DNA of 64,000 bases from Gordonia tangerina (GCF_021556435.1 NZ_JAKGCU010000002.1:248001-312000); one strand, 5' to 3'; shown: positions 37,502-47,971, numbered from the stretch's first letter. Numbers and translations: made by a program. Notes: a model not told the origin generated them from the sequence alone.

Positions 37502-39111
37502 GGCACTGTCCAAGTAAGTGTGGTGCCACCGGCACCGCCGGGCGCCGTCGCGACCTCGAACACGCCATCACAGTCCTCGGCTCGGCGGGTGAGGTTGTCC
37601 AGACCGCGGTAGACCACGTCGGTTCCGATCCCGACGCCGTCGTCGCTGATCGCGACGGTGAGCACGCCGTCGTCGGCGGTCACCGACACGTCGATGTGGT
37701 CAGCGTCCGCATGTCGCAACGCATTCGACAACCCCTCCCGGAGCACCGCATCGATGTGTGGGGCCAGCCGTTCGGGGACGACGGTGTCGACCGGACCGGC
37801 AAATGCCACGCTCGGCGCGATCGGCGCCTGGGCGGCGAGTTCGGACACGATGTCGAGCACGCGCCGACGCAGCGTCGCGGTGTCGTGGTGGCCAGAAATG
37901 GTCTGCAGATCGAAGATGGACGTGCGGATCTGGGCGATGGTGCGGTCGAGGTCGGCCACCACCTGCTCCAGCCGTGCACGGGCGGCGTCGTCGGTAGCGG
38001 CCCCGGCCAACATCGTCTGCACCGACATCCCGATCGCGAACAGTCGCTGGATGACGTGATCGTGCAGATCCCGCGCGATCCGATGCCGGTCCTCGAGCAC
38101 CTCGAGATCGCGAGCCACCTGCTGCTGTTCGGCGTAGGCCACCGCGAGCGAGGTCACCTCGGCGACACCGGCGAGGCCTGCCGCGTCCTCGTCATCCCAT
38201 CGTGGCCGGTCGGCGTGGGTGATGACGAGGCGGCCGAAGGTTCCGGCCGCGCGTTGCAGTGGCTGCACCGTCACCCAACGGGCAGCGCGCCGGATCAGCG
38301 ACGAACCGATCTCGTCTGCGGGCACCACGGTCCGCGTCGGGAAGGCGGTCACCCCGAGGTCGCCGCCGGCGATCGCTGCCCCGGTGTGTCCGACCACCTC
38401 CACCCCACCGGGTGCTCCGGTCAGCACGAAGACGTCGACGGCGGCGGTGAGGTCGGCGACGTCATCGCACAGGCGTGCCAGGGTGTCCTCCAACGCGATA
38501 CCCGCCATCGGTTCCGAACCGCGCCGGGCGATGACCTGCATCCAGCGATGCCGGGTCCGGGCCTGCTCGAACAGTCGGGCGTTGTCCACCGCGACCCCTG
38601 CGGCCACGGCCAACACCGCCACCAAGGTTTCGTCGACCTCGGTGAATTCCGGGGCCGTCCGTTTCTCGGTGAGGTAGATGCTGCCGAACACGGATCTGCG
38701 GATGATGATCGGCGCACCGAGGAACGTCGACATCGGCGGATGGCCGGGCGGGAATCCCACCGATGCCGGGTGGTCGCCGAGCGCGGGAATCCGCAACACC
38801 TGCGGTTCGTCGATGAGCAGGCCGAGCACGCCGCGACCCACCGGTAGGTGATCCATCTGTGATCGCTGGGCCGGGGTGATGCCGGTGTAGACGAAGGCGC
38901 TGAGTCCGCCGTCGGGTCCCCGCACGCCGAGCGCGCCGTAGCGGGCGCCGACGACCTGCGACGCGACATCCACGATGCGCTGCAAAGCGCGGTCGAGTTC
39001 GAGACCCCGGCCGACGACGAGCACGGCCTCGAGGAGGTCACTCAGCACGCGGGGGTCGTCGACGCCGTGGCGCGCCAGCGCGTCGAGCGCCTCGCTCAAC
39101 CCACGATTCAT
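37489..39111 (-). CDS. devS: GAF-domain haem sensor histidine kinase DevS/DosT type
   Basis: A 540-residue sensor kinase with two GAF domains (about residues 30-182 and 195-330), then a HisKA_3 domain with phospho-acceptor His350 (RIARDLHDHVIQRLFAIG) and a HATPase_c domain (NALRHADADHIDVSV, DDGVGIG). In GAF-A the GFPPGHPPM segment keeps His124, equivalent to the haem ligand His149 of M. tuberculosis DevS, so O2/NO/CO sensing is likely. The ATG at 39111 overlaps the cobB stop; the 57 extra residues of the longer frame lie inside cobB. It is convergent with devR, its likely partner. Confidence 0.9.
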   Translation of the reverse strand: MNRGLSEALDALARHGVDDPRVLSDLLEAVLVVGRGLELDRALQRIVDVASQVVGARYGALGVRGPDGGLSAFVYTGITPAQRSQMDHLPVGRGVLGLLIDEPQVLRIPALGDHPASVGFPPGHPPMSTFLGAPIIIRRSVFGSIYLTEKRTAPEFTEVDETLVAVLAVAAGVAVDNARLFEQARTRHRWMQVIARRGSEPMAGIALEDTLARLCDDVADLTAAVDVFVLTGAPGGVEVVGHTGAAIAGGDLGVTAFPTRTVVPADEIGSSLIRRAARWVTVQPLQRAAGTFGRLVITHADRPRWDDEDAAGLAGVAEVTSLAVAYAEQQQVARDLEVLEDRHRIARDLHDHVIQRLFAIGMSVQTMLAGAATDDAARARLEQVVADLDRTIAQIRTSIFDLQTISGHHDTATLRRRVLDIVSELAAQAPIAPSVAFAGPVDTVVPERLAPHIDAVLREGLSNALRHADADHIDVSVTADDGVLTVAISDDGVGIGTDVVYRGLDNLTRRAEDCDGVFEVATAPGGAGGTTLTWTVPLTG

Positions 39112-40541
39112 CCCGCGCGCCCCGTACGTTCCGTGCGTTCGGCGTGCGCTCGGGCGTGCTCCACGAACCGCACGACCGCCGCCGGCGAACCCGCCGGGTG
39201 CACATGTAGATAGGACGCATGGACCGCACCGGAGGCGAATCCGTGGCTGCCCGGGTGACCTCGGTGATCGCGCCACGCCCACGCCGGATCGGGCGCGTGC
39301 ACCCCTGCGTGGACCGTCGAGCGGTGGAATTCGTGACCGGTCACCCGTTCACCGGCGGCGAAGGCAACTGAATCGGTGACCGCCACCGCATCGCGGTATC
39401 CGAGCGTCAACGTCGGACCGAACCGGCCCGCCACATCCAGCACCCCGGCCATCGGATGGCCGTCGAGTTCGCTTGCGAGGTAAAGCAATCCGGCACATTC
39501 GGCGACGATCGGACGACCCGACCTCGCGTGCGCCGCGAGCCCGCTGCGCAACGGTTCGTTGGCCGACAGCGCCTCAGCGTGCTCTTCCGGGAATCCCCCG
39601 CCGATCACCACCGCGTCGGTGTCCGCCGGCAGGGGGTCGACGAGCGGATCGAAACCCACCACATCGGCACCGGCGGCGGTCAGCAGTTCTCGGTGCTCGG
39701 CGTAACCGAAGGTGAACGCCGCGCCGCCGGCGACGGCCACGCGCGGTCGTGCCCCGACGTCGGCGACCCGACAGTGAGCGGCCACCGCGTCATCGGCCGA
39801 CCACGGCGTCACCGCAGGCCGCAGACTGCTCTGTGCGGCCGCCACGATCGCCGGGAGATCCAGGGCCGCACCCAGGGTGGCGGTCATCGCGGCCACCGCG
39901 CGCACTGCGTCGTCGCGCCGTTCGGCCGCCGGGATGAGTCCGAGGTGACGCGACGGCACCTGCAGCCCGGGGTCTCGGCGCAGCACGCCGACCACCGGCA
40001 GCCCGACCCGACTGCACGCCTGTCGCAACACGGTCTCGTGGCGGTCGGAGCCGACCCGGTTGAGGATCACACCGACGATGCGGATCGACGGGTCATACCC
40101 GATGAACCCGTGCAACACTGCGGCCAGCGACTGACTGTGACCGGCGGCGTCGACGACGAGCACGACCGGCGCGCCGATGAGCCGGGCGACATGTGCCGTC
40201 GACCCGAAAGCCGCGGGGTCCTCGGCACCGGTCTCTTCGGGCAGGATGCGGCCGTCGAACAGGCCCATCACCCCCTCGACCACCGCGATGTCGGCACCGG
40301 CCGCCCCCGCGGCGAACAACGGTCCCACCAGCTCCGGACCGACCAGGTTCGGGTCCAGGTTGCGTCCCACCGTGCCGGCGGCGACAGCGTGATATCCGGG
40401 ATCGATGTAATCGGGCCCCACCTTGAACGGCGCCACCCGATGACCCGCAGCCCGCAGGGCGCCGATCAGACCGGTGGACACCGTCGTCTTGCCGCTGCCC
40501 GAGGCAGGCGCGGCGATCACGACAGCCGGGACTGCACTCAT
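39108..40541 (-). CDS. cobB: Hydrogenobyrinic/cobyrinic acid a,c-diamide synthase
   Basis: A 477-residue ATP- and glutamine-dependent amidotransferase of cobalamin synthesis. The N-terminal P-loop is APASGSGKTT and the switch region KVGPDYIDPGYH. The C-terminal class I glutaminase-like domain has IVAECAGLLYLASEL with the nucleophile Cys. It follows cobO by 30 bases, and its stop overlaps the devS start. The chelatase-like gene upstream completes a cobalt-insertion block. Confidence 0.94.
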   Translation of the reverse strand: MSAVPAVVIAAPASGSGKTTVSTGLIGALRAAGHRVAPFKVGPDYIDPGYHAVAAGTVGRNLDPNLVGPELVGPLFAAGAAGADIAVVEGVMGLFDGRILPEETGAEDPAAFGSTAHVARLIGAPVVLVVDAAGHSQSLAAVLHGFIGYDPSIRIVGVILNRVGSDRHETVLRQACSRVGLPVVGVLRRDPGLQVPSRHLGLIPAAERRDDAVRAVAAMTATLGAALDLPAIVAAAQSSLRPAVTPWSADDAVAAHCRVADVGARPRVAVAGGAAFTFGYAEHRELLTAAGADVVGFDPLVDPLPADTDAVVIGGGFPEEHAEALSANEPLRSGLAAHARSGRPIVAECAGLLYLASELDGHPMAGVLDVAGRFGPTLTLGYRDAVAVTDSVAFAAGERVTGHEFHRSTVHAGVHAPDPAWAWRDHRGHPGSHGFASGAVHASYLHVHPAGSPAAVVRFVEHARAHAERTERTGRAG

Positions 40542-40571
40542 CCGACGTTCCCGCGGCGGTGTGTCACCTGG

Positions 40572-41189
40572 TCACCATTCGATGCCCTTCTGTCCCTTGC
40601 GGCCGGCGTCCATCGGGTGCGCGATCTTGTGCATCTCGGTGACGAGGTCGGCGGCGTCGATCAGGGTGGCCGGCGCTCGGCGGCCGGTGATCACCACATG
40701 TTGGCGTCCGGGCCGTGCTCGCAAGGTCGCCACCACCGCGTCGGTGTCCACCCACCCCCAATGCAGCGGATAGGTGAACTCGTCGAGGACGTAGAAATCG
40801 TGCTCGTGCGCCGCCAGTCGCCGGGCTATCTCGTCCCAACCGGCGCGTGCCGCTTCGGCGTGATCGTCGTCGTGATCGGCGTTGGCTCGCAACCACGACC
40901 AGCCCTGGCCCATCTTGTGCCACTCCACCGGACCTCCGCGCCCGGTCTGTTCGTGTACCTCGCCGAGCGCGGTGAGGGCGCTCTCCTCGCCGACCCGCCA
41001 TTTGGCACTCTTCACGAACTGGAAGACCGCCACCCGCATGCCGGCGTTCCAGGCCCGCATCGCCATGCCGAACGCCGCGGTCGACTTGCCCTTGCCCTCG
41101 CCGGTGTGCACCGCGAGCACCGGCTGGTTACGCCGCTGCCGGGTGGTCAGCCCATCGTCGGGGATGGTGTCGGGTACTCCTTGCGGCAC
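40572..41189 (-). CDS. cobO: Cob(I)yrinic acid a,c-diamide adenosyltransferase
   Basis: A 205-residue CobA/CobO-type ATP:corrinoid adenosyltransferase that attaches the 5'-deoxyadenosyl ligand to cobalt. It shows the P-loop variant HTGEGKGKSTAAFG near residue 30 and the conserved VLDEFTYPLHWGW and VITGRRAP segments. The start is GTG 41189 with AGGAGGC upstream. It lies between cobB and the Mg/Co-chelatase-like gene. Confidence 0.95.
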   Translation of the reverse strand: MPQGVPDTIPDDGLTTRQRRNQPVLAVHTGEGKGKSTAAFGMAMRAWNAGMRVAVFQFVKSAKWRVGEESALTALGEVHEQTGRGGPVEWHKMGQGWSWLRANADHDDDHAEAARAGWDEIARRLAAHEHDFYVLDEFTYPLHWGWVDTDAVVATLRARPGRQHVVITGRRAPATLIDAADLVTEMHKIAHPMDAGRKGQKGIEW

Positions 41190-41228
41190 GCTGCCTCCTG
41201 GCGGTCGCGGTCTGGTGCGAACAGTGTC

Positions 41229-43220
41229 TCAGGCGGCCCGGTCGTCGCTGCGCAGCACACCCGCCGTCAGCTCGTCCATCGGCAGGCACCGCGCACCCAT
41301 CGTCGCTGCCAGTTCGGCGGCCAGGCCGAGCCGGATCATCCCCTGTTCGCAATCCACGACGACGGAATCGATCCCACGTCGGCCGATTGCGCCGGCGACC
41401 GCGCGGGCTCGTGCCGAGGCGTCGGGCCCCGCGGTGGCCCGGCCATCGGTGAGCACCACCACCAATGGTCGCCGGTGCGGCTCGCGGCGAGCGGCTCGGT
41501 CGATCAGTTCGGTGGCCGCGATCAGCCCCTCGGCGAGTGGCGTGCGTCCGCCGGTCCGGATCTCGGCGAGCCGACGGACCGCGATGTCCACCGATCTCGT
41601 CGGCGGCACCGCCACCTCGGCCGACGAACCGCGCGCCACCACCACCGCCACCCGATCACGTCGGGTGTAGGAGTCGCGCAGCAGATCGACACAGATACCG
41701 GTCACCGCCGACAGTCGACGGCGAGCAGTCATCGAACCGGAGAGGTCGACGACGAATACGACGAGGTTGCCTTCCTGACCGATGCGCTCGGCGCCGCGCA
41801 GATCGTCGGGTGCCACCCGCACCGTGCCACCGGCCGCCCGATCGGCGGCCGAGAGCACGGTCCCGAACAGGTGCACCGGTTGGCCGTGCGTGAAATCGAT
41901 TGCGCGCGTGGTCTGCCCGCGACGCGACCGGGCACGCGACCGGCGCCCTGGGTCGCCTTCACCGATCCCGCGCACATCCAGGCGCGTCATGCGCGGTGCC
42001 GTCGACGTGGAGGGTACGGAACCGAAGCGCGGACCTGGGGCCGGTTCGGAGGGCTGCTCACTCTCGGACGTCGTCTCGCCCTCGGACGTCGTCTCGCCGG
42101 AGGATTGATCGACATCGGACGCCGTGGTGTCGCCCGGCTCGTCGCCACCGTCGCCGTCGTGGCCACCACCACCGCCCGGGTCGGTCGGGTCGGGGTCGGT
42201 CGGGTCGGGCGTATCGCTGCCGGCGGCGTCGGCACCGGCATCCATCGCGTCGTCGAGTTGTTGGTCGGTGAGCCCGGACTCGTCGAACGGATTACGCCGG
42301 CGCCGATGCGGCAGCGCGAGTTCGACTGCGACGCGGACGTCGTCGGCGGTGACCTCGGCGGCGAGCCGCCACGCGGCGTGCGCCGCCGCGGTCCGGGCCA
42401 CCACGATGTCGCCGCGCAGACCGTCGACCTCCAGATGAGCACAGACCCCGGCGATCCGGCGCAGCTCCACCGGCGGGATGGTCACCTCGGTCAGCTGTGC
42501 ACGAGCGTCGGCGATCCGTTGCGTCAGTTCGGCTTCGGCAGCCGCATGGTCGGCCACGAACGCCTCCGGATCGGCGTCGAAGGCCATCCGGCGCGAGACG
42601 ATGGCCACCCGCTCGTCGATGTCGCGGCCGGCGGCGACGTCGACGGCCAGACCGAAGCGGTCCAGCAACTGCGGGCGCAGTTCGCCCTCTTCCGGATTCA
42701 TCGTGCCGACGAGGACGAAGTCGGCGGCCTGTGTGTGCGACACCCCGTCGCGTTCGATGGTGACCCGGCCGCTGGCGGCGGCGTCGAGGAGGACGTCGAC
42801 GAGGTGGTCGGCCAGCAGGTTGACCTCGTCGATGTAGAGGACGCCACCGTCGGCCGAGGCCAGCAGCCCGGGGGTGAACCGGGTGCGGCCCTCACTGAGC
42901 ACCGCGGTCAGGTCGAGCGATCCGATGACCCGGTCCTCGGTCGCGCCGATCGGCAGCTCGACGACCCGGCCACGCACGCCGTCTCCGCCACCGGGGCGCG
43001 AGCGATCCGACTCGTCGCCGGTGTGCAATAGCGGGCCGAGTCCACGCACGATGGTCGACTTGGCGGTACCCTTCTCGCCCCGGATCAGCACCCCGCCGAT
43101 ACCCGGTGCGATCGCCGACAAGATCAGCGCGAGCTTGAGCCGTTCCTGCCCGACGACCGCGCTGAACGGGTAGCGGACAGGTCCGTCGATCTCGGCGCCG
43201 CGATGGTGCCGGCCGCTCAT
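41229..43220 (-). CDS. Magnesium/cobalt chelatase-like AAA+ and VWA protein (Rv2850c-like)
   Basis: A 663-residue fusion of a ChlI-like AAA+ domain (Walker A GEKGTAKST, Walker B GGVLYIDEVNLL) and a ChlD-like VWA domain with the MIDAS motif VDLSGSMTA. They are joined by a disordered acidic/Gly/Ser linker (about residues 330-430). It lacks a ChlH-size subunit nearby. Its place beside cobO/cobB suggests a role in cobalt insertion for cobalamin, but this is inferred; the AAA/VWA pair might serve another metallochaperone role. Starts at ATG 43220. Confidence 0.88.
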   Translation of the reverse strand: MSGRHHRGAEIDGPVRYPFSAVVGQERLKLALILSAIAPGIGGVLIRGEKGTAKSTIVRGLGPLLHTGDESDRSRPGGGDGVRGRVVELPIGATEDRVIGSLDLTAVLSEGRTRFTPGLLASADGGVLYIDEVNLLADHLVDVLLDAAASGRVTIERDGVSHTQAADFVLVGTMNPEEGELRPQLLDRFGLAVDVAAGRDIDERVAIVSRRMAFDADPEAFVADHAAAEAELTQRIADARAQLTEVTIPPVELRRIAGVCAHLEVDGLRGDIVVARTAAAHAAWRLAAEVTADDVRVAVELALPHRRRRNPFDESGLTDQQLDDAMDAGADAAGSDTPDPTDPDPTDPGGGGGHDGDGGDEPGDTTASDVDQSSGETTSEGETTSESEQPSEPAPGPRFGSVPSTSTAPRMTRLDVRGIGEGDPGRRSRARSRRGQTTRAIDFTHGQPVHLFGTVLSAADRAAGGTVRVAPDDLRGAERIGQEGNLVVFVVDLSGSMTARRRLSAVTGICVDLLRDSYTRRDRVAVVVARGSSAEVAVPPTRSVDIAVRRLAEIRTGGRTPLAEGLIAATELIDRAARREPHRRPLVVVLTDGRATAGPDASARARAVAGAIGRRGIDSVVVDCEQGMIRLGLAAELAATMGARCLPMDELTAGVLRSDDRAA

Positions 43221-43708
43221 CGCGGCCCGTCGACGGTCGCCGCGGGCACGGCCGGGTCGCGACGCATGGTCACGTGCGGGATGCCGTCCTCCAGGTACTC
43301 GTCGCCCTGCACCACGAACCCGAATTTGGCATACATCTCCACAAGGTAGGCCTGCGCTTCGATGAGGCAGACATGATCGCCGATCTCGGAGAGCGCAGCG
43401 CTGATCAGCCGCGCGGTCATGCCCTGACCCCGGTGGCCGCGTTCGGTACACACGCGGCCGATCCGGAAACTCGGCTGCTCGTCGGCCGACGCAGGTTCGG
43501 TGAGCAGACGCAATGTCGAGACCACCACGTCGTCGTCGACGATCCAGAACTGACGGGTGCCCGCCTCCAGGTCGCGGCCGTCGAGTTCGGGGTACGGACA
43601 AGCCTGCTCGACCACGAAGACGTCCACCCGCAACCGCAGGATCTGGTAGAGGGTGGACGCATCCATCCGGTCGGCCGGACTCTGGTGCAACTGCCCTGCC
43701 GAAGTCAT
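43217..43708 (-). CDS. GNAT N-acetyltransferase, ElaA type
   Basis: A 163-residue GCN5-related acetyltransferase. The acetyl-CoA pyrophosphate loop is VCTERGHRGQGMTARL, and the family's HVCLIEAQAYLVEMYAKFGF block follows. It matches Rv2851c between the chelatase and mqo. Starts at ATG 43708; Met15 (MDASTLYQILRLR) would also fit homologues. Stop and chelatase start overlap (ATGA). The substrate is unknown. Confidence 0.85.
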   Translation of the reverse strand: MTSAGQLHQSPADRMDASTLYQILRLRVDVFVVEQACPYPELDGRDLEAGTRQFWIVDDDVVVSTLRLLTEPASADEQPSFRIGRVCTERGHRGQGMTARLISAALSEIGDHVCLIEAQAYLVEMYAKFGFVVQGDEYLEDGIPHVTMRRDPAVPAATVDGPR

Positions 43709-43754
43709 GGTCTCGTGAGTATCACACCGGTGTGGGCCTGCACCAGATGGCCGC

Positions 43755-45284
43755 TCAGAGGGCCGGCGCGGTCGCGCGCTCGGCGTCGACCTGTGGGGCG
43801 GCGGCCCCACGCTTGAGCTGCAGGCTCGCGCTGGTCCAGTCCCACACCTGCCGGAACAGGTCGCGGTTGTCGGAGAGCTTCTGCCCGAACGACGGGATCA
43901 TCTCGGTGAGTGCCGGCTTCCACCCGGCGTACTCCTTCGGGAAGCACTTCTCCAGCACGTTGAGCATCGCGGGCACCGCGGTCGACGCACCGGGCGAGGC
44001 GCCCAACAGGCCGGCGATGGTGCCGTCATCGGCGGTCACCACCGCTGTACCGAACTCCAGCGAGCCGCCGACGCCGGTCTTGCGGATCACCTGGACACGC
44101 TGTCCGGCGGTGATGATCTCCCAGTCCGCGCCGTCGGCACGTGGGACGAACTCGCCGAGGGTGTTCACGCGGTCGGCACGGCTGGCGGCCAGCTCGCTGA
44201 TGAGGTACTTGAGGAGACCGAACTCCTGGGGCGCGATGGACAGCATCGGCAGCAGGTTGTTCGGCTTGACCGAGAACGGGAGGTCGGTGATCTTGCCGCT
44301 CTTGAGGAACTTCGGCGACCACCCGGCGTAGGGCCCGAACAGCAGTCCCGGCTGATGGTTGATGACGCGGGTGTCGAGGTGCGGCACCGACATGGGCGGA
44401 GCGCCGACCGCGGCCTGGCCGTACACCTTCGCCTGGTGGTCGGCGACGAGGTCGGGGTTGGTGCAGCGGAAGAACTCCCCGGACACCGGGAAACCGCCGA
44501 AACCCTTCGCCTCGGCGATACCGGACTTCTGCAGCAGATGCAGCGCTCCGCCGCCGGCGCCGACGAAGACGAACTTCGCGTGCACGGTCACTTTCTGCTT
44601 GGTCCGCAGGTTGCTGACCTTCATGATCCAACTGCCGTCGGACTGCTTGGACAGGTTGGTGACCGAGTGACCGAAGTACACATCGGCACCGGTTTCGCCG
44701 ATGTGGTTGAGCAGCTGCTGGGTCAATGCGCCGAAGTCGACGTCGGTGCCGTCGGTGAACCAGTTCAGCGCCACCGGGTCGGAGAAGTCGCGTCCGGCCG
44801 ACATCAGCGGCAGACGCTCGCTGAAGGTCGCCTCGTCGTCGATGAACTCCATGCCCTCGAACAACACCTGGCCGGCGAGACGGTCATAGCGCTTACGCAG
44901 GTAGTCGACGCCGTCGCTGCCGTGGGTGAAACTCACATGCGGGATCGGATTGATGAACTCGCTGGGATCACCGAGGATGCCGTTGTCCACGGAGTAGGCC
45001 CAGAACTGACGCGACACCTGGAACTGCTCGTTGATGTTGATCGCCTTGTCGATGTTGACATCGCCGTCGGCGGTCTTCGGGGTGTAGTTCAGCTCGCACA
45101 GCGCCGAGTGCCCGGTGCCGGCGTTGTTCCACGGATCGCTGCTCTCCGCGGCCGCGGCGTCGAGCCGTTCGAAAACACTGATCGACCAGGTCGGCTCGAG
45201 TCGACGGATCAGGGCGCCGAGAGTGGCGCTCATGATTCCGGCACCGACCAGCGCGACGTCCGTCTTGATCACCGAGTGAGACAC
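43755..45284 (-). CDS. mqo: Malate:quinone oxidoreductase
   Basis: A 509-residue peripheral membrane FAD enzyme that oxidises L-malate to oxaloacetate and passes electrons to menaquinone, a bypass of malate dehydrogenase in the TCA cycle. The FAD-binding motif [16 protein letters not shown] lies at the N-terminus; [19 protein letters not shown] is an Mqo signature. GTG 45284 with AAGGAGAG upstream is chosen over the longer reading from 45353. It matches Rv2852c in position. Confidence 0.95.
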   Translation of the reverse strand: MSHSVIKTDVALVGAGIMSATLGALIRRLEPTWSISVFERLDAAAAESSDPWNNAGTGHSALCELNYTPKTADGDVNIDKAININEQFQVSRQFWAYSVDNGILGDPSEFINPIPHVSFTHGSDGVDYLRKRYDRLAGQVLFEGMEFIDDEATFSERLPLMSAGRDFSDPVALNWFTDGTDVDFGALTQQLLNHIGETGADVYFGHSVTNLSKQSDGSWIMKVSNLRTKQKVTVHAKFVFVGAGGGALHLLQKSGIAEAKGFGGFPVSGEFFRCTNPDLVADHQAKVYGQAAVGAPPMSVPHLDTRVINHQPGLLFGPYAGWSPKFLKSGKITDLPFSVKPNNLLPMLSIAPQEFGLLKYLISELAASRADRVNTLGEFVPRADGADWEIITAGQRVQVIRKTGVGGSLEFGTAVVTADDGTIAGLLGASPGASTAVPAMLNVLEKCFPKEYAGWKPALTEMIPSFGQKLSDNRDLFRQVWDWTSASLQLKRGAAAPQVDAERATAPAL

Positions 45285-45482
45285 GAGGAGCTCTCCTTCG
45301 CACGGGTTGGACGATCGAGGCTGTCGCGGTGTGCCGCGAGGGTGTGCCACCATCGGTCGTCCCTGTCAACCGCCATTGTTCCCCATTCCGGCGCAAACAA
45401 CGGAATCGCCTGGGCCAAAGTGTGGGCTGGGCGACAGTCACCGCCGCGCCCGGCCCCCCGCACGATATCTAGAGTGGACCGT

Positions 45483-46559
45483 GTGACCGCATCCTCGAGC
45501 GCCGCCCGTGATGGCGGCCGATCCGCTGCGACCTGGCAACCCGACCATCTGTTGGATCGCTACGAAGTCCTCGCCCTGCCCCTGGGTCCCGACCCGGACG
45601 GCGAGGACCCGATCACCGCGACCCTGGTGCGTAAGGCCGGCCCCGAACCGGCCGTACACGGCGCGGTGCTCTACATCCACGGATTCACCGACTATTTCTT
45701 CCACGAACCTCTCGCCGACTTCTTTCACGAACGCGGCTACGCCTTCTATGCGCTCGACCTGCGCAAATGTGGACGCTCACTGCAGCCGCAGCACACCGCG
45801 CACTTCACCACCGACCTGCGCCAGTACGACGAGGAACTCGGCCACGCACTGGAGGTGGTCATCGACGAGACGCGAGCCGCCGGTGGCCCGCAACGGGTGA
45901 TCGTGGCCGCCCACTCCACCGGGGGCCTCATCACCTCGCTGTGGTTGGACCGGCTTCGGTCCGGATCGCCGGATCTGCATGCCGCGGTCTGCGGTCTGCT
46001 GCTCAACAGCCCCTGGTTCGATCTGCAGGGCAGTCCGATCCTGCGGACCCTGCCGGTCTCGCTGCTGTTGCGTGGCCTCGCCGCCGTCGGCCCGAAGGCG
46101 GTACTCCCCCAAGAACTCTCCGATGGCTACGGCCGAAGCATCCACGAGACCACCGGCGGCGAGTGGGCCTTCGACCTGGCCCTGAAACCGATGGGCGGAT
46201 TTCCGGTCACCTTCGGCTTCCTCAATGCCGTGCGGCGCGGGCATGCGCGACTGCATCGGGGTGTCGACGTCGGGGTGCCGTCGTTGGTGCTGCGCTCGGA
46301 CAAGACCCTGTTCAACCGGGCGCAACCGGGTTCGGTGGACGACGCCGATGTGGTTCTCGATGTGCGTCACATGTCGCGGTGGAGCGGATGTCTGGGTGAC
46401 CGGGTGGCCGTCGTCCCCATCGCCGACGCCCGCCACGATGTGGTGCTGTCGGTACCACACGTCCGTGAGCACGCCTACCGTGAGATCGACAACTGGCTGC
46501 AGGGCACGCTCGGCGTGCTGGCCGCGGCACAGTCGGATTCGACCGCGGGGCCGGCATGA
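45483..46559 (+). CDS. Alpha/beta hydrolase (Rv2854-like, serine lysophospholipase type)
   Basis: A 358-residue soluble hydrolase. The oxyanion region is [11 protein letters not shown] and the nucleophile elbow [13 protein letters not shown] (AHSTGG). A late acidic and His segment ([11 protein letters not shown]) supplies the triad His. The start is GTG 45483; longer in-frame readings back to 44355 are antisense to mqo. It overlaps mtr by ATGA, as Rv2854 precedes mtr in M. tuberculosis. The substrate is unknown, likely a lipid ester. Confidence 0.85.
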   Translation: MTASSSAARDGGRSAATWQPDHLLDRYEVLALPLGPDPDGEDPITATLVRKAGPEPAVHGAVLYIHGFTDYFFHEPLADFFHERGYAFYALDLRKCGRSLQPQHTAHFTTDLRQYDEELGHALEVVIDETRAAGGPQRVIVAAHSTGGLITSLWLDRLRSGSPDLHAAVCGLLLNSPWFDLQGSPILRTLPVSLLLRGLAAVGPKAVLPQELSDGYGRSIHETTGGEWAFDLALKPMGGFPVTFGFLNAVRRGHARLHRGVDVGVPSLVLRSDKTLFNRAQPGSVDDADVVLDVRHMSRWSGCLGDRVAVVPIADARHDVVLSVPHVREHAYREIDNWLQGTLGVLAAAQSDSTAGPA

Positions 46560-47950
46560 CCGCCACCCAGATCGTCGACCTGGCGATCATCGGCACCGGC
46601 AGCGGCAACTCCATCCCCAACGAGCGTTTCGACGACAGATCGATCGCGATCTTCGAGGAGGGCGTCTACGGCGGGACCTGCCTCAACGTCGGCTGCATCC
46701 CCACGAAGATGTTCGTCTACGCCGCAGAGGTCGCCGACAACGCGGCGCGCGGAGACCGGCTCGGCGTGCACAGCCGTGTCGACTCGGTGGACTGGCCCGC
46801 CATCGTGAACCGGGTGTTCGGTCGCATCGATCCGATCTCGGCCGGCGGCCGGGAGTATCGCGAACAACGGTGCGACAACATCACCGTGTACTCCACGCAC
46901 GTCGAATTCGACGGACGCGACGACGACGGCCGCTACCGCCTGGTCACCGCCAACTCGCTGGTCCTCGCCGACGAGGTGGTGATCGCCGCGGGATCACGAG
47001 CGACCGTCCCGCCCGCGATCAGCCAGTGCGGCGCACCGTATTACACGAACAACGACGTCATGCGTCTGGACCATGTCCCCGATCGGCTCATCATCGTGGG
47101 CGGCGGCTACATCGCAGCCGAGTTCGCGCATGTGTTCGGCGCGCTGGGCAGCGCGGTGTCGGTCATCGCACGTGGGCCCGCGCTGCTGCGCAAACTCGAC
47201 ACCGACATCTCGACACGGTTCACGACGGTGGCCGCGGAGAAATGGGATGTACGACTGAATACCGACGTGACGAACGTGGTCGAGCTCGACGGTGGCGGCG
47301 TCCGGGTCAGCCTCGGCGACGGCACGCATCTCGACGGTGACGCGCTGCTGGTTGCGACCGGACGTCGCCCCAACGGCGACCGGCTCAATCTGGCCTCGAT
47401 CGGGGTCGATCTCGACGATCACGGTCGGGTGGTGTGCGACCCGCACGGCCGGACCGCGGCCGCACACGTGTGGGCGCTCGGAGATGTGAGTTCGCCGTAT
47501 CAGCTCAAGCATGTCGCCAATCACGAGCAACGGGTGGTGCAGGCGAATCTGCTCAAGGGCTGGGATGCCGACGACCTGGTCTGGTTCGACCACCGGTACG
47601 TGCCGGCCGCGGTGTTCACCCATCCGCAGATCGCCACCGTCGGACTCACCGAGGACGAGGCGCGGGACATGGACCTCAACATCACCGTCAAGGTGCAGGC
47701 CTACGGCGATGTGGCCTACGGGTGGGCCATGGAGGACACCACCGGTTTCTGCAAGGTGATCGCCGAGCGGGGTACCGGTCGGCTACTCGGCTGCCACATC
47801 CTCGGACCACAGGCACCCACGGTGATCCAGCCGATCATCCAGGCCATGTCCTTCGGGCAGACCGCGCACGAAATCGCGCGCGGCCAGTACTGGATACATC
47901 CGGCGATGCCCGAGGTGCTCGAAAACGCGCTGTTGGGGCTCGAGATCTGA
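46556..47950 (+). CDS. mtr: Mycothione reductase
   Basis: A 464-residue flavoprotein disulfide reductase that uses NADPH to return oxidised mycothione to mycothiol. The redox-active pair is Cys42/Cys47 in [14 protein letters not shown], and the C-terminal His-Glu dyad is in [19 protein letters not shown] binding shows [20 protein letters not shown]. Mycothiol use marks the host as an actinobacterium. It is translationally coupled to the hydrolase upstream. Confidence 0.95.
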   Translation: MTATQIVDLAIIGTGSGNSIPNERFDDRSIAIFEEGVYGGTCLNVGCIPTKMFVYAAEVADNAARGDRLGVHSRVDSVDWPAIVNRVFGRIDPISAGGREYREQRCDNITVYSTHVEFDGRDDDGRYRLVTANSLVLADEVVIAAGSRATVPPAISQCGAPYYTNNDVMRLDHVPDRLIIVGGGYIAAEFAHVFGALGSAVSVIARGPALLRKLDTDISTRFTTVAAEKWDVRLNTDVTNVVELDGGGVRVSLGDGTHLDGDALLVATGRRPNGDRLNLASIGVDLDDHGRVVCDPHGRTAAAHVWALGDVSSPYQLKHVANHEQRVVQANLLKGWDADDLVWFDHRYVPAAVFTHPQIATVGLTEDEARDMDLNITVKVQAYGDVAYGWAMEDTTGFCKVIAERGTGRLLGCHILGPQAPTVIQPIIQAMSFGQTAHEIARGQYWIHPAMPEVLENALLGLEI

Positions 47951-47971
47951 TCGGCCGGTAGGATTTCCGCC

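Noticed and set aside
39456..43031. 1191-residue open frame on the plus strand
   Set aside because: It is antisense to cobB, cobO and the chelatase-like gene, with Arg/His-rich composition typical of the complement of GC-rich genes and no domain.
43723..43734. CACACCGGTGTG as an operator between the acetyltransferase and mqo
   Set aside because: A 12-base GC-rich palindrome can arise by chance; genes on both sides read the same way and no regulator is adjacent.
44355..45482. N-terminal extension of the hydrolase gene upstream of 45483
   Set aside because: The extension is antisense to mqo and lacks hydrolase homology; the recognisable fold begins after 45483.
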